DNA from: Ophioderma brevispina
Lineage: Eukaryota > Echinodermata > Ophiuroidea > Amphilepidida > Ophiodermatidae
DNA length: 64,000 nt
Direction: 5' to 3'
Assembly (NCBI GenBank): GCA_023653785.1
Contig: JAMKCH010001612.1
Span: forward strand, 1 to 64,000
Positions 1-10,429 of this stretch are shown in pieces (the first letter of the stretch is position 1; each line of letters starts with the position of its first letter). The notes under the pieces were generated by a model. The model saw only the letters and a list, made by a program, of their open reading frames with translations. It made no database searches and was not told the DNA's origin. Both the position numbers and the translations under genes were made by a program.

Positions 1-1080
1 CATCTATTATGATAAAAAGACCTTCTGAGGTAAGTTGTGCGCTTGTTTTACGAGCGCGGATAATATTAAAACAATTTTTATTAGCTCCGAAAAACAGCGA
101 ATATTGCGAAACCTTTTTGCTTTGGAGCCTATTCATTATACACACAGTGCAACTGCACAGGTTATGTATACGGAGGTGCTTATAAAAACCGAATTGCGAG
201 TACGCCCAACTTATTAAAAACTTTCATCACGGTGAGAAGTTCCTTTTAACTATCGTGTGTATTGTGTTACAAAGTTTTCAGAAGCTTTGCCCCGGTACCC
301 CCCAGAAAACGACGACGGAGCGGAAAAAAAACTAACGGAAGACCCGAAGCGCCAGAAGGACTTTTCAATTATTCAATGTGCCAAACGCTGTGGGTTTATT
401 CCCGCGTCTTGCAGTGAAATGCCAACTTTAGAAACTGATAGTAGTGATATAAAAAACTACGGAAGATCAAATGCGCACATGGACAAGTAATTGTGCCTTA
501 AAGTGCCAACTCTTTGTTTCGTGCTGGGTCCCCCCAGCTACTTGAAAAATTGCCGCACTCTAAAGAACTTAGCCGAGGGTTTTTCACAGAAGACCAGAGC
601 GCCCCCAGGGAAGCGCCACTACTGAGACATTGCACAAGGCACTTCTTGGGCAATATTAGGAGGAGAAAATGAATTACCTGCTGAGCAAATTCTGTGAACT
701 CTTAAATGTTTGATTTATAGCAGTTGCTTAATAAATATGTGACCTGATATTTTACTATTTTTGCTAGTAAAAAATACCAATTTTTAATTTCCACAGGGAC
801 ATTGATCTGCTTGTTTGTTTGACCAAATACTGCATTTACATGAATACTTGAATAGCCAAAACAAAGTCCAAATTTCTGCACACATATATAGGTCTTTAAA
901 TATAGGTGATAGTATATCATATTTTCGTGATTATAGCATTTTCCTTTTTCCTCCCCCCACTCTACCTGTTCCATTAAAAATGGCCACCCTACCAGATCCA
1001 AGCCCCACCCCCAATGTCCCTTAAGGGTATGTGGTGGAGAACTGGCGGGATTGAGAATGCCTGTCATATATCTTTGCACA
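1..1080. other. Unassigned segment upstream of Gypsy gag
   Basis: No protein family is recognisable in any frame. A TATA-like TATAAAAACC lies near 182, and a 77-codon open frame at 257-490 has no known match. The stretch could hold the 5' LTR and leader of the downstream Gypsy element, but it shows no similarity to the probable 3' LTR beginning at 5071 and I see no convincing primer-binding site. From about 700 to 1080 it is AT-rich and looks non-coding. Confidence 0.4.
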
Positions 1081-1254
1081 GCATTATGCGCAAAAGATCA
1101 CTGAAGAAGGCGGATTGAACAGAACGTACGGAAGGGATGGAGATTGTGTTGCGGCAACTCTTTGCCTGTCAATGGGGCTACTTGAAACGGTTATTGAAAT
1201 ACCCTACCTGAACTACAGCTCAGCTGATGCTAGAAGAAGCCCGCAAGGATAATT

Positions 1255-1860
1255 GAACACTGCGGAATCATTTATCCTCACGCCATGTCTTTGTACGAGC
1301 GGTTCATATTCACTCAGCAGTACAAAAGCAAGATGAGCCCATTGATGACTATCTACTTCCGTCTACGTCATCAGCTGACTCTTGTATTTTTGGAAGAGTT
1401 GACGGGAGTTCTCCTTATTTCTTTATCCGCGATAGGATTGTCATTGGGACCAGAATTTAAGGAGGACGTTAGCGCCTTCTAAGGGAACGCCCTGTCCCGA
1501 ATCTAATCGTGTTATTGAGTCCCTGAGGGCAGCTGAACTGTCCCGCACACATCGTCAAGCGATCACTGGGAAAAAACGAGCCCAACTCAGTAGACTAACA
1601 CGGACAGGCGCCCAACAACATAAGAAGTCCCCCACAATAAATATCAACAATCCCGGGGAACGAACCAAGCCGAAAAAACAACAGTCTCCGGACCAGAAAC
1701 GAGTTCAAGCAGGACACCAAGGACAGTCCAGCAAGCAAAAAAAGAAAAAGTGCAAATGGTGGGCAGACTGCAGACACGCAAGACAAGATTGTCCTGCTAA
1801 GAGGCTACCATGCCACACAGTTCTAAAAAGGACCTATTCAAATGTCCTCCAGTCATCAGA
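1255..1860 (+). pseudogene. gag: Gypsy gag (capsid and zinc-knuckle) remnant
   Basis: Capsid-like segments can be read in shifting frames: YERFIFTQQYKSK from about 1294, RDRIVIGT at 1428-1451 and ESLRAAELSRTHRQAI at 1517-1564. These resemble the capsid C-terminal part of metazoan Gypsy Gag. A Lys-rich stretch followed by Cys/His residues at about 1740-1800 looks like a damaged CCHC zinc knuckle used to bind the element's RNA. Stops and frameshifts separate these pieces, so no functional Gag is encoded. The N-terminal part, expected between about 1080 and 1255, is not clearly readable. Confidence 0.7.
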
Positions 1861-1959
1861 GGCTATGTGCATGAGGTCCGGACTATGAGGACGACAATTC
1901 TCAGATAGCGTCCTGGTGGAAGTAACACGACCTTCAAAACTTCGGTCCTCCGATGTACT

Positions 1960-2110
1960 AGTTCCTGGAAAACCATACGGTTCAAACTTGACACAGGCTC
2001 CAAGGTAACAATCTCACTGATGAATACCATGTGGCTCCGCAACCACAAGTTGGATGAGGTGACTTCGGAGTTTAAGGTGACCAGGAGGTGTCCACCTATC
2101 ACAGCCACCT
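1960..2110 (+). pseudogene. Gypsy aspartic protease remnant
   Basis: The frame around 1972-2010 reads RFKLDTGSKV; the DTGS codons at 1990-2001 are the catalytic motif of retroviral-type aspartic proteases, which cleave Gag-Pol. It sits between the gag zinc knuckle and RT, as in Ty3/Gypsy elements. The frame breaks a few residues after the motif, and the flap and C-terminal portions are only vaguely recognisable. Confidence 0.65.
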
Positions 2111-2595
2111 TATGAAAGGACAGATACCCAAGGCCAAGCTAACAGCTATGTAACAAGGTGCACTCTGAGCCGGTCTATGTTATGAAAAAACTCCTCAGCA
2201 AAACCCGTTGCTCCTAAGTCAGCTATACAAGCACTTCAGCTCCTCTCTCCTGCTCCAGAAGTCTACAATGTTGACTCTGTAACCTACTTCAAAGCAAGTT
2301 TCCACGCTCTTCAAGGGCCTGGTACAGTTGAAGGTCCCTATGCCATTAGTAATACATGGGATGCCACACACCGGTTCTGCCGCTATACGCAGACGTTTCC
2401 GCACATCCCTTCTCCAAAGGTCAAGGAGAAACTGGACTCATGATTCAAGCAGAAAGTGAATATCTCCAGTCACACGCAACACACCCAACAGATGGTGTTC
2501 AGGCATGGAGATTGCGTCCAAAAGCAACGGAGACATCAGAATTTGTGTTGATCTGACTCCATTGAACAAAGCAGTGAAGCGAGAAGTACACCCGA

Positions 2596-2928
2596 ATGGC
2601 TACGGTTGATGAAAACTTGGCCAAGCTGCGAAGAAGCAGAGTTTCAACCAAACTCGATGCTGACTCAGGGTTCTGGCAAATAACCCTTGCAGAAGAGTCA
2701 CGGCTTCTCACAACCTTTGTGACGCCCTTTGGCCGCTATTGCTTCAATCGCTTGCCGTTGGCATCAGTTCTCCCGGAAATTTTTCAGGAGCTATGTCTAG
2801 TATCCTATAAGGAAATTGAGGTGTATCTTGCCACATGTGCTGATATTTTGATCCATTGGAGCCACACAAGAGCGCATGACAACACAGTCCGAAAGTTCCT
2901 CACACGTCTTTCAGATGCTTGGAATTAA
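2596..2928 (+). pseudogene. pol: Gypsy reverse transcriptase remnant
   Basis: A 110-codon open frame carries Ty3/Gypsy RT signatures: ATVDENLAKLRRSRVSTKLD, then DSGFWQI, then TPFGRYCFNRLP. The active-site region reads ATCADILIH where the family has a Y-x-D-D core. Here the second aspartate is missing and the tyrosine is replaced, so the polymerase would be inactive. After LP the usual FG(I/L)xSAPE segment is also altered. The N-terminal fingers (about 2380-2600) are readable only in fragments. The start codon is simply the first ATG in the frame; the real polyprotein would begin upstream. Confidence 0.85.
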
Positions 2929-3277
2929 CGCTGCACTCACAAGTGCGAGTTTTCAAAGACGAAGACCAAGTCTTGGGACATATAATTTCCTCCGAAGCAT
3001 CGAGGGCCGATCCAGGAGAAAACCAAGGCAATTCACCAATTCCCAGAGCCAACCAATGTAACAGAGTTACAACGCTTCAATGGGATGGTCAACCAGCTGG
3101 CCAAATTCATAATCCCTGATCTTGCTAACTGAAGAGCTCTTCGGTCAGCTGCTGAGAAAGGGACAAAAGGGCTCTGGGATCAACCACAACAACAAGCATC
3201 ATTTTTGAGGCCCATCAAGTAAAGCCCACATCACAGACGTTCTTCTTCTTTTCTTGCTCCTATGACACAAACAAGAA

Positions 3278-3600
3278 GTGCATTGTTCTGCAGATGCTTG
3301 CCGTGACGGACTTGGAGCGGTCCTTCTTCAAGTTGACGATAACGGGAATCGCCGTCCGATCTCTTACGCATCACGCTCCCTCACTGAGACGGAGAAACGC
3401 TATGCTGTGATAGAGAAGAGGCATTGGCAACAACTTGGCATGCGAAAGTTCACTGATTCCATTCTTGGCACAACATTCATGTCCTTTGAACAGATCAACC
3501 GACCTCTTGTAACCACTGTTATCAAGCAAACAGGTCTTTCCAACTACCTCCAAGAGTGCCCTCAATTCCCTTGCGGAATGGTCGATACATCCTGAGGTCA
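3278..3600 (+). pseudogene. pol: Gypsy RNase H remnant
   Basis: The frame reads SADACRDGLGAVLLQ followed by RRPISYASRSLTETEKRYA. This is the Ty3/Gypsy RNase H signature: the first catalytic Asp in the DAS/DAC context, and the SRxLTxxExxY block that holds the catalytic Glu. RNase H degrades the RNA strand during reverse transcription. From about 3410 the frame drifts from the family pattern (WACEKF-type segment), consistent with a small frameshift. It follows RT by about 350 bp, and integrase comes next. Confidence 0.85.
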
Positions 3601-4116
3601 AGTATGTCCCAAGGTATCCATCAGAACCCCGCGATGCCCTATCTCGAGCACCAGTGAGTGCGCCAACAGGGAGGATACCGAATTCCTGAACGAGTGGAGA
3701 ATAGGGCAACAGACTTTGAGATTCCCTTCCGCATCAGAGAGCGGTCTGATAGAGATCAGAGATGCCCAAGACAAGACGCAATCTGCAAGACAGTAAGACA
3801 GTATTGCACAGAAGGATGGCCACTCATCATGCCCTCACAACCACTTCTTCGACCCCTATTTGGGGAAAAGAAGCAACAAATGACATACATAGGGACTACT
3901 CCTGTACAACAACCGTTTAGTGATACCGTCATCACTCCAGCTGAAATCCTTGACAGTTGCATGAAGTACACCTTGGGATAACTAAGTGCCAATCTCGAGC
4001 TAGAGATTCGGTCTGGTGGCCCCTCATCACTAAACAGATTGGGCTATGTCAACAAGTGCCGCATCTGCGCTGAACTCCCGCCCAGAGCGGCGTGAACCCC
4101 TCATTGCTCTATCCTT

Positions 4117-4700
4117 CCATGGTCACGTGTTGCATTTGACTATTTCCACCTTGAAGGAAAGCACCTGCTTGTAGTCGATTACACAGTCGAGGGGTTTGAA
4201 GTCCAAAAAGATGCAGTGAACTACTTCAAAGTCAACGATGTTGCACACCCGTGGCATCCCCTGAAATAGTGGTAAAACCACAACGGTCCCCCAATAGGAC
4301 TCAGATGAATTCGCTCATTTGCAAAAGAATGGGGGTTTACCCATTTAACCTCTGCACCGAAGCATTCCCAAGGGAATGGGGAAGCAAACGAGCTGTACAA
4401 ACAGCCAAGAACATCCTGAGAAGAGTGAAACCCAGACTTAGGACTTCTAGCTTACCGTACATCCTTACTTGCAAAATGGCTACACTCCGAGCGACTTCTT
4501 CTGATTCGGTAGAAACTTCGTCTCAGACTACAACAATCCCAGAGAATTCTGAGCCCAAGGAGATCAATACCAAGCGTACCCTGCCTGAAAAAGGAGGAGA
4601 CTTCAGAGCCAATACTGTGGCCAACCATGACACACGCCACAGAGCTACTACAAACTACTACACTACCTACCCTTGAAAGGGGAGACTGTCTCATAAGAGA
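4117..4700 (+). pseudogene. pol: Gypsy integrase remnant
   Basis: From 4117 the frame reads PWSRVAFDYFHLEGKHLLVV. The Asp at 4138-4140 corresponds to the first acidic residue of the DDE integrase core. Further on, AVQTAKNILRRVK at about 4390-4430 matches the region just after the catalytic Glu, but the GNGKAE block around 4370-4390 is split between frames. A C-terminal tail rich in Ser/Thr/Glu follows to about 4676. Integrase inserts the cDNA copy into the host genome; this copy is disrupted. Confidence 0.75.
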
Positions 4701-5058
4701 TCAGAAACAATACGTCGCGGACGGCCAAGTCACAACGCTCTGGCTACAATCCCGTCTGTACAAGGTCCTCACTTAACTGATCATCAATCCGCCGAAACCG
4801 AAGGTCGCTGGTGAACACGAGCGGGCAGAGTCAAGTTTATGTTCCGAGAATCCATTAAACCCACCACTGAGCCCTACCTCCAGCCCGCTGGTCCAAATCA
4901 TCCAGTGGTCTGGTAGAATCATTAAATCAAACAACCAACCCAGACATGCTTTACTACTAAAGGAAGTGTTATATAAAACCGCAGTGTTCCCAGCCTACAA
5001 GATCAGATTGATGGACCTTTGCCGAAATAACATTAGCCGGTAAAGAATTTAAATATAA

Positions 5059-5200
5059 CTTGAGGGGGGATGTCTTATCATATCCATAAAGGGCTACCGT
5101 ATCTTACATCTCCCCGGATGTGAAGTACTTAAAGATCTAGAGTCGTTACAGTTTCCATTGAGTCCTGTCATGTTCAAAACACCTCCACGTAAAGGATCAC
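5059..5200 (+). repeat. Polypurine tract and probable start of 3' LTR
   Basis: TTGAGGGGGGA at 5060-5070 is a purine tract directly followed by TGTCTTATCA, the usual arrangement of plus-strand primer and 3' LTR in Gypsy elements. The right end of the LTR could not be defined, because no matching 5' LTR is visible for comparison. Confidence 0.45.
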
Positions 5201-5999
5201 AACCATGCCATGGGTTTTTTGTTTGTAGTTCTTTCTTTGGTTTATCTGTTGTTTTTGGCTTGTGTCTTCATTGATGTTTTTAGCTCTATCTAGGCCCATT
5301 TTTGGATACCCACATTCTCTAAAGCGCTAGGCGATATGCTTTTCCTCTTCATTGATTTTGTCCCTTCCTCTTCAGTGACTAACGTTCCTCCATCCGGTCC
5401 CATGAGAGTCCTGATTATGCTAGCTTTTGGTGTAGTGGGTATGGAAGAGTCTACTATCAAGTTTCCCATGTAGATCTTGCAATGAACCAAGACACTTGTG
5501 ACCATCCATCAGCCAAGATGGCGAAAGCTAAAGTCGTGAGTAAAATTTTGGATTTGTCACACATCACTTATCATATTTATTCACAATCCTACAAGATATG
5601 ACTTTATTTCACGGAAATTAGTTTGCATTTGGTGATCCAAATTTTAGAGCATTAAGACAAGTCGTTAAGTCGGTGATCAGGTTCATATTTGATGACTTTA
5701 AAAAATGCAACCGTGTACAGGACTAGAATTAGCAGAATTTTAAAGTAAATAAATCTAATGTTTTTATTTATGAAATAGTCATGGAGGAAAAATCATGGTA
5801 GGGTTAGCTTATATTCAATTACAGTATAGATTAGTATTAGTAGAGTGCAGTTTGCGCACAGGTAAAGGATGATATTTTAATGAAGGTCTTTAAAGGAAAT
5901 TATGTTATTTGATTTGTTTATTATGTTGTTATTGATTGCACCCACATCAAGGAGTTTGGATAATAGTCAAGGGGCTGATGTGAGAAAATAATATGCAAT
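5201..5999. other. Unassigned, possibly LTR continuation
   Basis: Nothing recognisable is encoded. The first part may still belong to the Gypsy LTR. At 5518-5535 an ATG in good context opens a five-codon frame that ends at a GTGAGT splice-donor-like sequence, reported only as a weak observation. The remainder is AT-rich. Confidence 0.4.
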
Positions 6000-6000
6000 C

Positions 6001-6066
6001 ATATATATATATATATATATAATCTATATTATATGTTGTGTGTGTTGTGTGTGTGTGTGTGTGTGT
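6001..6066. repeat. (AT)n and (TG)n microsatellites
   Basis: An uninterrupted (AT)10 run at 6001-6020 is followed after a short AT-rich spacer by an interrupted (TG)n run at about 6036-6066. Confidence 0.95.
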
Positions 6067-6159
6067 TTTTAATTTGTGGGATTCAATTAAAATTGTGTGT
6101 TTGATATTGGGCCACTGTTTTAGGGAAGGCAGTTCATTAAGAATATGTCGGTAATCCAC

Positions 6160-6635
6160 GGTAATACAATTAAATCACTCAAATCTAACAGATAACCACC
6201 GCGCACGTTATTAATGCATGCATACACACGTAGTAGCGTGGTATTTTATAGTGAATAGTCAATTTTGGTTATCAATAACATATAGCAATAGCACTTAAAT
6301 CACAAACCAACAGATGCCACCCGCGCACTGTATTAATACATGCTACACACGTAGGAGCGTGGTATGCTATGTGGTAATATCATATTGGTTATCAAACAAT
6401 TAGATCGTCAATACAATTAAAATGTCCTAAACCTAACGATAGTCCACCGCGCACGTTTTTAATTAATACATGCATAACATACGTCGTTAAGCGTGGTACG
6501 TTATGTGTTATAGTCACTTTGGGTTTATATTTCCATTGTAAATAAATTAATACTAAGCCTAAACAATAGCAATACAATAACTCATTAGAGCTAACCGATA
6601 GCCAAACCCGCGCACACGTGTATTAATAAGGTTTA
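6160..6635. repeat. Tandem repeat, ~120-160 bp unit with CCGCGCACG core
   Basis: Four diverged tandem units are anchored by CCGCGCACG-like words at 6199, 6321, 6447 and 6608 (spacings 122, 126, 161). Each is followed by ATTAATACATGC, then CACACGTAG and AGCGTGGTA, and then a TGGTTATCAA-like segment. Homology is clear over most of the unit, with many small indels. No coding potential is seen. Confidence 0.85.
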
Positions 6636-6639
6636 TCGT

Positions 6640-9220
6640 AGATACATATCAACAAGGGCGCTCTACCGCAATGCCATGATGGGAATCGAAAAAGGGGCAA
6701 ACACATCTGGATTCCCCGGATGTAACTGTAAACAGCGTGTACTTGCCTATTGGCGGGCCTATTGGCAATGGACTCAAAAACGTTCCAATTTGGGAGTCTG
6801 TTATTAAACAAACAATCATCAAAAATAAGCTAAAAGCTTTCTGATTTATATGTATTACATCTTTATTCTTTACAAGTACCGAGATACCAATACTGCCACT
6901 GTTGTTTGGGGCATTTATTTGAGTTGACATGATTCGCGATTTGCCCTGCTGCTAGTGCATCTCAGCCCGGGACCTGGTCCGTCCTATCGTTGGTAATCAC
7001 ATTTTTTTTTACTATTTTCAGCCACTAATGCTACTTCTGGTTAAATTTAAAACAGAAAATTGATTTTTTCCTACATAAATTTATTAAGTGATCGTATGTT
7101 TGTCAACAGAAGCTTACAGAATTAAGACAATCACCAATCCCCGCACGAAATATAACAGCGGGCGGCCCGCTCCGTCGGCTACAACTGTTCATTGTAAAAT
7201 GGTAAAATCCATTTCGTCAATAATCTCTTGTTGATACTTGACAAGAGCAAACTTTACAGAATTTGTCTAAACTTTGATGTAAGGCTAAAAAACCAAAAAA
7301 TAGCATTACGGTTGAGTCGAAATTACAGTTATGAAAATGCAGGTTAGGTTGATAAAGTCGTACAGACGTTTTCCGTGTGCGATGCGCCGGCGTTGTGTGA
7401 CGATGTGTTGGGCCCGTGATTCTAAGATCGGCATCGATGACCAACTTTGCCTCCGTGTCCGTGTTCCTCAGAATGCTTTGTTCCATCGAAAGGTCCAGGA
7501 AAAGGTACTTTTCTTAATACAGTTAACAATAACTCAAATATGAAGTGTGAAATTGCTAATCATACTGGGGATTAATAGTCGGATGCTTCATTATACGGTA
7601 ATTAATGAAATTTGTGATGTTAAAAACTGGAGAATTTGGGTTTCAGGTCGGTAGTCAACCGCATCCATTACATTGGCGGCCTGCACTCCTACACTTCGAT
7701 AGCATCTGACGAAAGTGAATTTTCTGGTTATTTTTTGAGGGGATAATTTGTCGTACTTTCATAACACAAAGATTACTTTAAATATAAATTCATGGACAAC
7801 AACCCTGTATTACATTTATCACGAATTAACTTAAACACCAGAAAACAATCCTCAATAAGTTTTTGATTCTACTCGTTGCCGTGATTCCATCATTTACAGT
7901 GCACGGAAACAAATTATGATCGTCGACTGTGTGGTTCGCTTGCCCCTTTTTCGGCCGGCCCCATATCCTTTGCGGTTTCTATCTACGATAAACCTGATGC
8001 AGGCACAAATTTTCAGTCGAAGGGGGGGGGTCTTGTCTCGGCCGGTTCATGGTAATGCTTGACTGCATGATCATGGAATTCGCCAAAGCTCCCCAGCGGT
8101 CGCCCCGCAGACCCCTGCGAAATTTTTTTAGGGTAACCAACACTAGTAGTCAAGACTAGAACTTCCAGATTTCATCATATTCACTTGCCAGGTACTAATG
8201 CTGTTTATCAACGTGGATGTGGAGTTATAAACGTTGAGAACCAATCACAGGCAAGCCGTAGTTCATTTGTAGGGCCAAGGTACGGTTCTGTCACATGCAA
8301 TAAACTTACCTGTGCTATACGATCCATACAGCTTGGGGTGCGCACCGTACGAGCTCGCGCAAAAACACCAAAAACAAACTAGCATACTCAATAGATGAAC
8401 AATACTAGGACACCGGACCATTGTTACAGAAGGTTTTTTGAATGTAACTAGTAAAAGCTCTCCCAAACAAAATATCATTCAAAACAGGTAGACAACGGGA
8501 AGATTGGCAAAGAATGCAATTTGCATTTACATACGTGGACATATTTGCCCATATTCGACAATGTGTAGTGTAGACAAAATGCCCCAGGTTTAGGAAAATG
8601 TCAAATTTATGTTAGTATTGTATTGAACATGTTTTGCAAAGATGTGTAGCACTTGCAAAATTGATATATTAAAATGGAAAAATGATGGTCATTATTCAGA
8701 TGGCCGCAGTTCCCGCCAAAAATTAATTTCAAATTGCCACGAAATCATAAAAATTGCTGCCATGTGAGCTAAAATTTGTCAAAATGTGCGCTGTATATTG
8801 TTAATGCAATTTGTTAAAAAAAGGGGATAGCAGGAAAGAACGAAAATGGGGTCATGGAGTATCTGAAGATTTAAAATAAAGAGTCATTGTGTATTGTAAT
8901 AGCCCAAGTAATAGTTCCGTGGCCAAAAGGGGTCATTGGGTACAAGCCAGTTGGAAAAGGGTCTATCCGAGGTACTATGCCCGTAACTGTTGTGGAAGGA
9001 ATCCCCCATTGTTCTCTAGTTTTACCGTGCACTATCACCGCCACCACGTTTCCAGTCCAATAATCGTACATCCATGGGAGATTACAAAGCTCCGCACGGG
9101 CCTGAAGACACGCTGTGCACTGGTACCAACGAGACCAACCGAAATGATATGTACATGAATGACGTCATTGAACAATTTTAAACTCTATGCCACTAAAACA
9201 AGAGCCAAAATCAAGCAAGT
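6640..9220. other. No recognisable gene; GC-richer block at 7330-7500
   Basis: Most of this stretch is AT-rich and featureless by eye. At 7330-7500 a GC-richer block is open on both strands (about 70 codons plus, 89 minus), but neither product is recognisable. A Pu/Py-rich segment at 8010-8030 has a nine-G run. Candidate exons cannot be excluded, but none has good paired splice sites together with a familiar protein. Confidence 0.4.
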
Positions 9221-9224
9221 AGAC

Positions 9225-9860
9225 TGTGGATACACTGTCACCCAAAGAAGAAACTTGGCCAGCTGGACGACATTCTGGTCAGAAAGAAGGAATAAACAGA
9301 GCCTACAAAACTTTTGATGTTGTCAAGTCTGATAATATAAATGTCTCTTGTATGGGCCAGATAAGTCTTCCTCCCAGAGGATCCATGAAAAAAACAATCG
9401 GACTGTAGAGGATAGTGGGGAAATACAAAAGCTTTGGTGAGCAGTATACTGTAGCAGCACATGACAAGTTCAAAACAACTCTTGGTGATAAGCTTGAAGG
9501 ACAAAAAAACGGCCAGCACAGTATATGTATCCTCCAACAGCCAACAAGAAATAATGCACTGAGAGCTAGAGAAGAACTAAAGAGAAAAAACCTAAATTAA
9601 TAGAGTTCCAGGCACAAACGTGGATGCTGCTAAGGATGCACTTGATGATGCTTACACCATGGTGCTTGAGGAACATGTTAAGTCAAGGTTTTGAAGCGTG
9701 ACACCCTAGATCTTGAAAACAACCATACTGCTGCCAGGGAGACCCTGATTAGGTAGATGACTGACAAGAAGGCTACCCCACCTATAAGAAATCAAGAGGT
9801 GAATCAGCTGAGGAATGCCTTAACACAGGGTTTCAACACTTTAGCTCTCACTTGGCTCCA
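9225..9860 (+). pseudogene. Unidentified broken coding-like stretch
   Basis: Several adjacent plus-strand frames read like Lys/Glu/Gln-rich soluble protein: DKFKTTLGDKLEGQK at about 9463-9507, AREELKRKN at 9570-9595, DDAYTMVLEEHVKSRF at 9646-9694, and KKATPPIRNQEVNQLRNALT at about 9766-9825. Stops and frameshifts separate them. Base composition is less AT-rich than the flanks. I do not recognise the family. It could be an old processed pseudogene, or the ORF1/linker part of the LINE whose 3' end follows immediately, or chance. Confidence 0.3.
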
Positions 9861-9934
9861 AACCGGTTCCAGATCTAACACCAACCTGCTGAACCTTCTT
9901 CATCACAAGATGGTATTACAAGATGGTATGGTAT

Positions 9935-10425
9935 TATTAAGAACAGCTTAATCGCCTTCAGATCCTTCAAAACAGATGTGCGTGGTCTGTTTGAGACAAC
10001 CTACGCGCTTATGCCTCTCCATTAACCCATCCCTTCATTGGTTGCCTTAGTGCCCCAGATGGATTGAATCCAAACTTCTCCTCATCACTTAAAGCTTTTC
10101 ATTGCTGAATTACCTATCAGTATCTGTCGTATTTTCAGTTATACAAAGCACTTAGACTTCGCTCTCCAGCTCACCATCAAATTCACGTGCCTCGCTCCAA
10201 TAAACGGCATGGTGATCGTGCCTTGTCCGTTGCAGGTCCTTATTTGTGGAACGAAGTGCCTGTCAAACATCCGTGGTCTTGATCACATTTCAGCTTTAAA
10301 AAGTCATTTGAACGTCTCATCTGTATCCTAAACTGTAGTTTCCCCCTTCATTAATTCGTTTCTCATGCGCTTGCCTACGTTAGTAAAAGGCGACTTTATA
10401 AATCTCATTATTATTATTATATTAA
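9935..10425 (+). mobile_element. LINE 3' end (CR1/L2-type RT C-terminus)
   Basis: Broken frames read LQILQNRCA, then SLHWLP, then LLIT..KAFH. Further on they read RHGDRALSVAGPYLWNEVP (about 10208-10264). This is the characteristic C-terminal region downstream of the polymerase core in CR1/L2/Rex1-type LINEs (family pattern: leucine-rich block, then GDRAFSVAxPxLWNxLP). The element ends in a TTATTATTATTATA tail at about 10405-10421, the short 3' microsatellite typical of these LINEs. The copy is 5'-truncated and frame-disrupted. Confidence 0.85.
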
Positions 10426-10429
10426 GATA

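Larger units (their letters stand above)
1100..5070 (+). mobile_element. Degraded Ty3/Gypsy LTR retrotransposon
   Basis: Fragments of gag, aspartic protease, reverse transcriptase, RNase H and integrase follow each other on the plus strand in the order diagnostic of Ty3/Gypsy elements (integrase after RNase H). The internal region ends in a purine tract followed by TGTC, the expected start of a 3' LTR. Every domain is interrupted by stops or frameshifts and one catalytic residue of RT is missing, so the copy is dead. The 5' LTR was not located; either it is outside the recognisable sequence or it has diverged beyond visual detection. Confidence 0.88.

Noticed and set aside
1..660. 5' LTR of the Gypsy element
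   Set aside because: No similarity to the probable 3' LTR start at 5071 could be seen, and no primer-binding site was found.
6160..6635. CRISPR-like array
   Set aside because: Units are too long, the spaced repeats are diverged throughout, and the context is eukaryotic.
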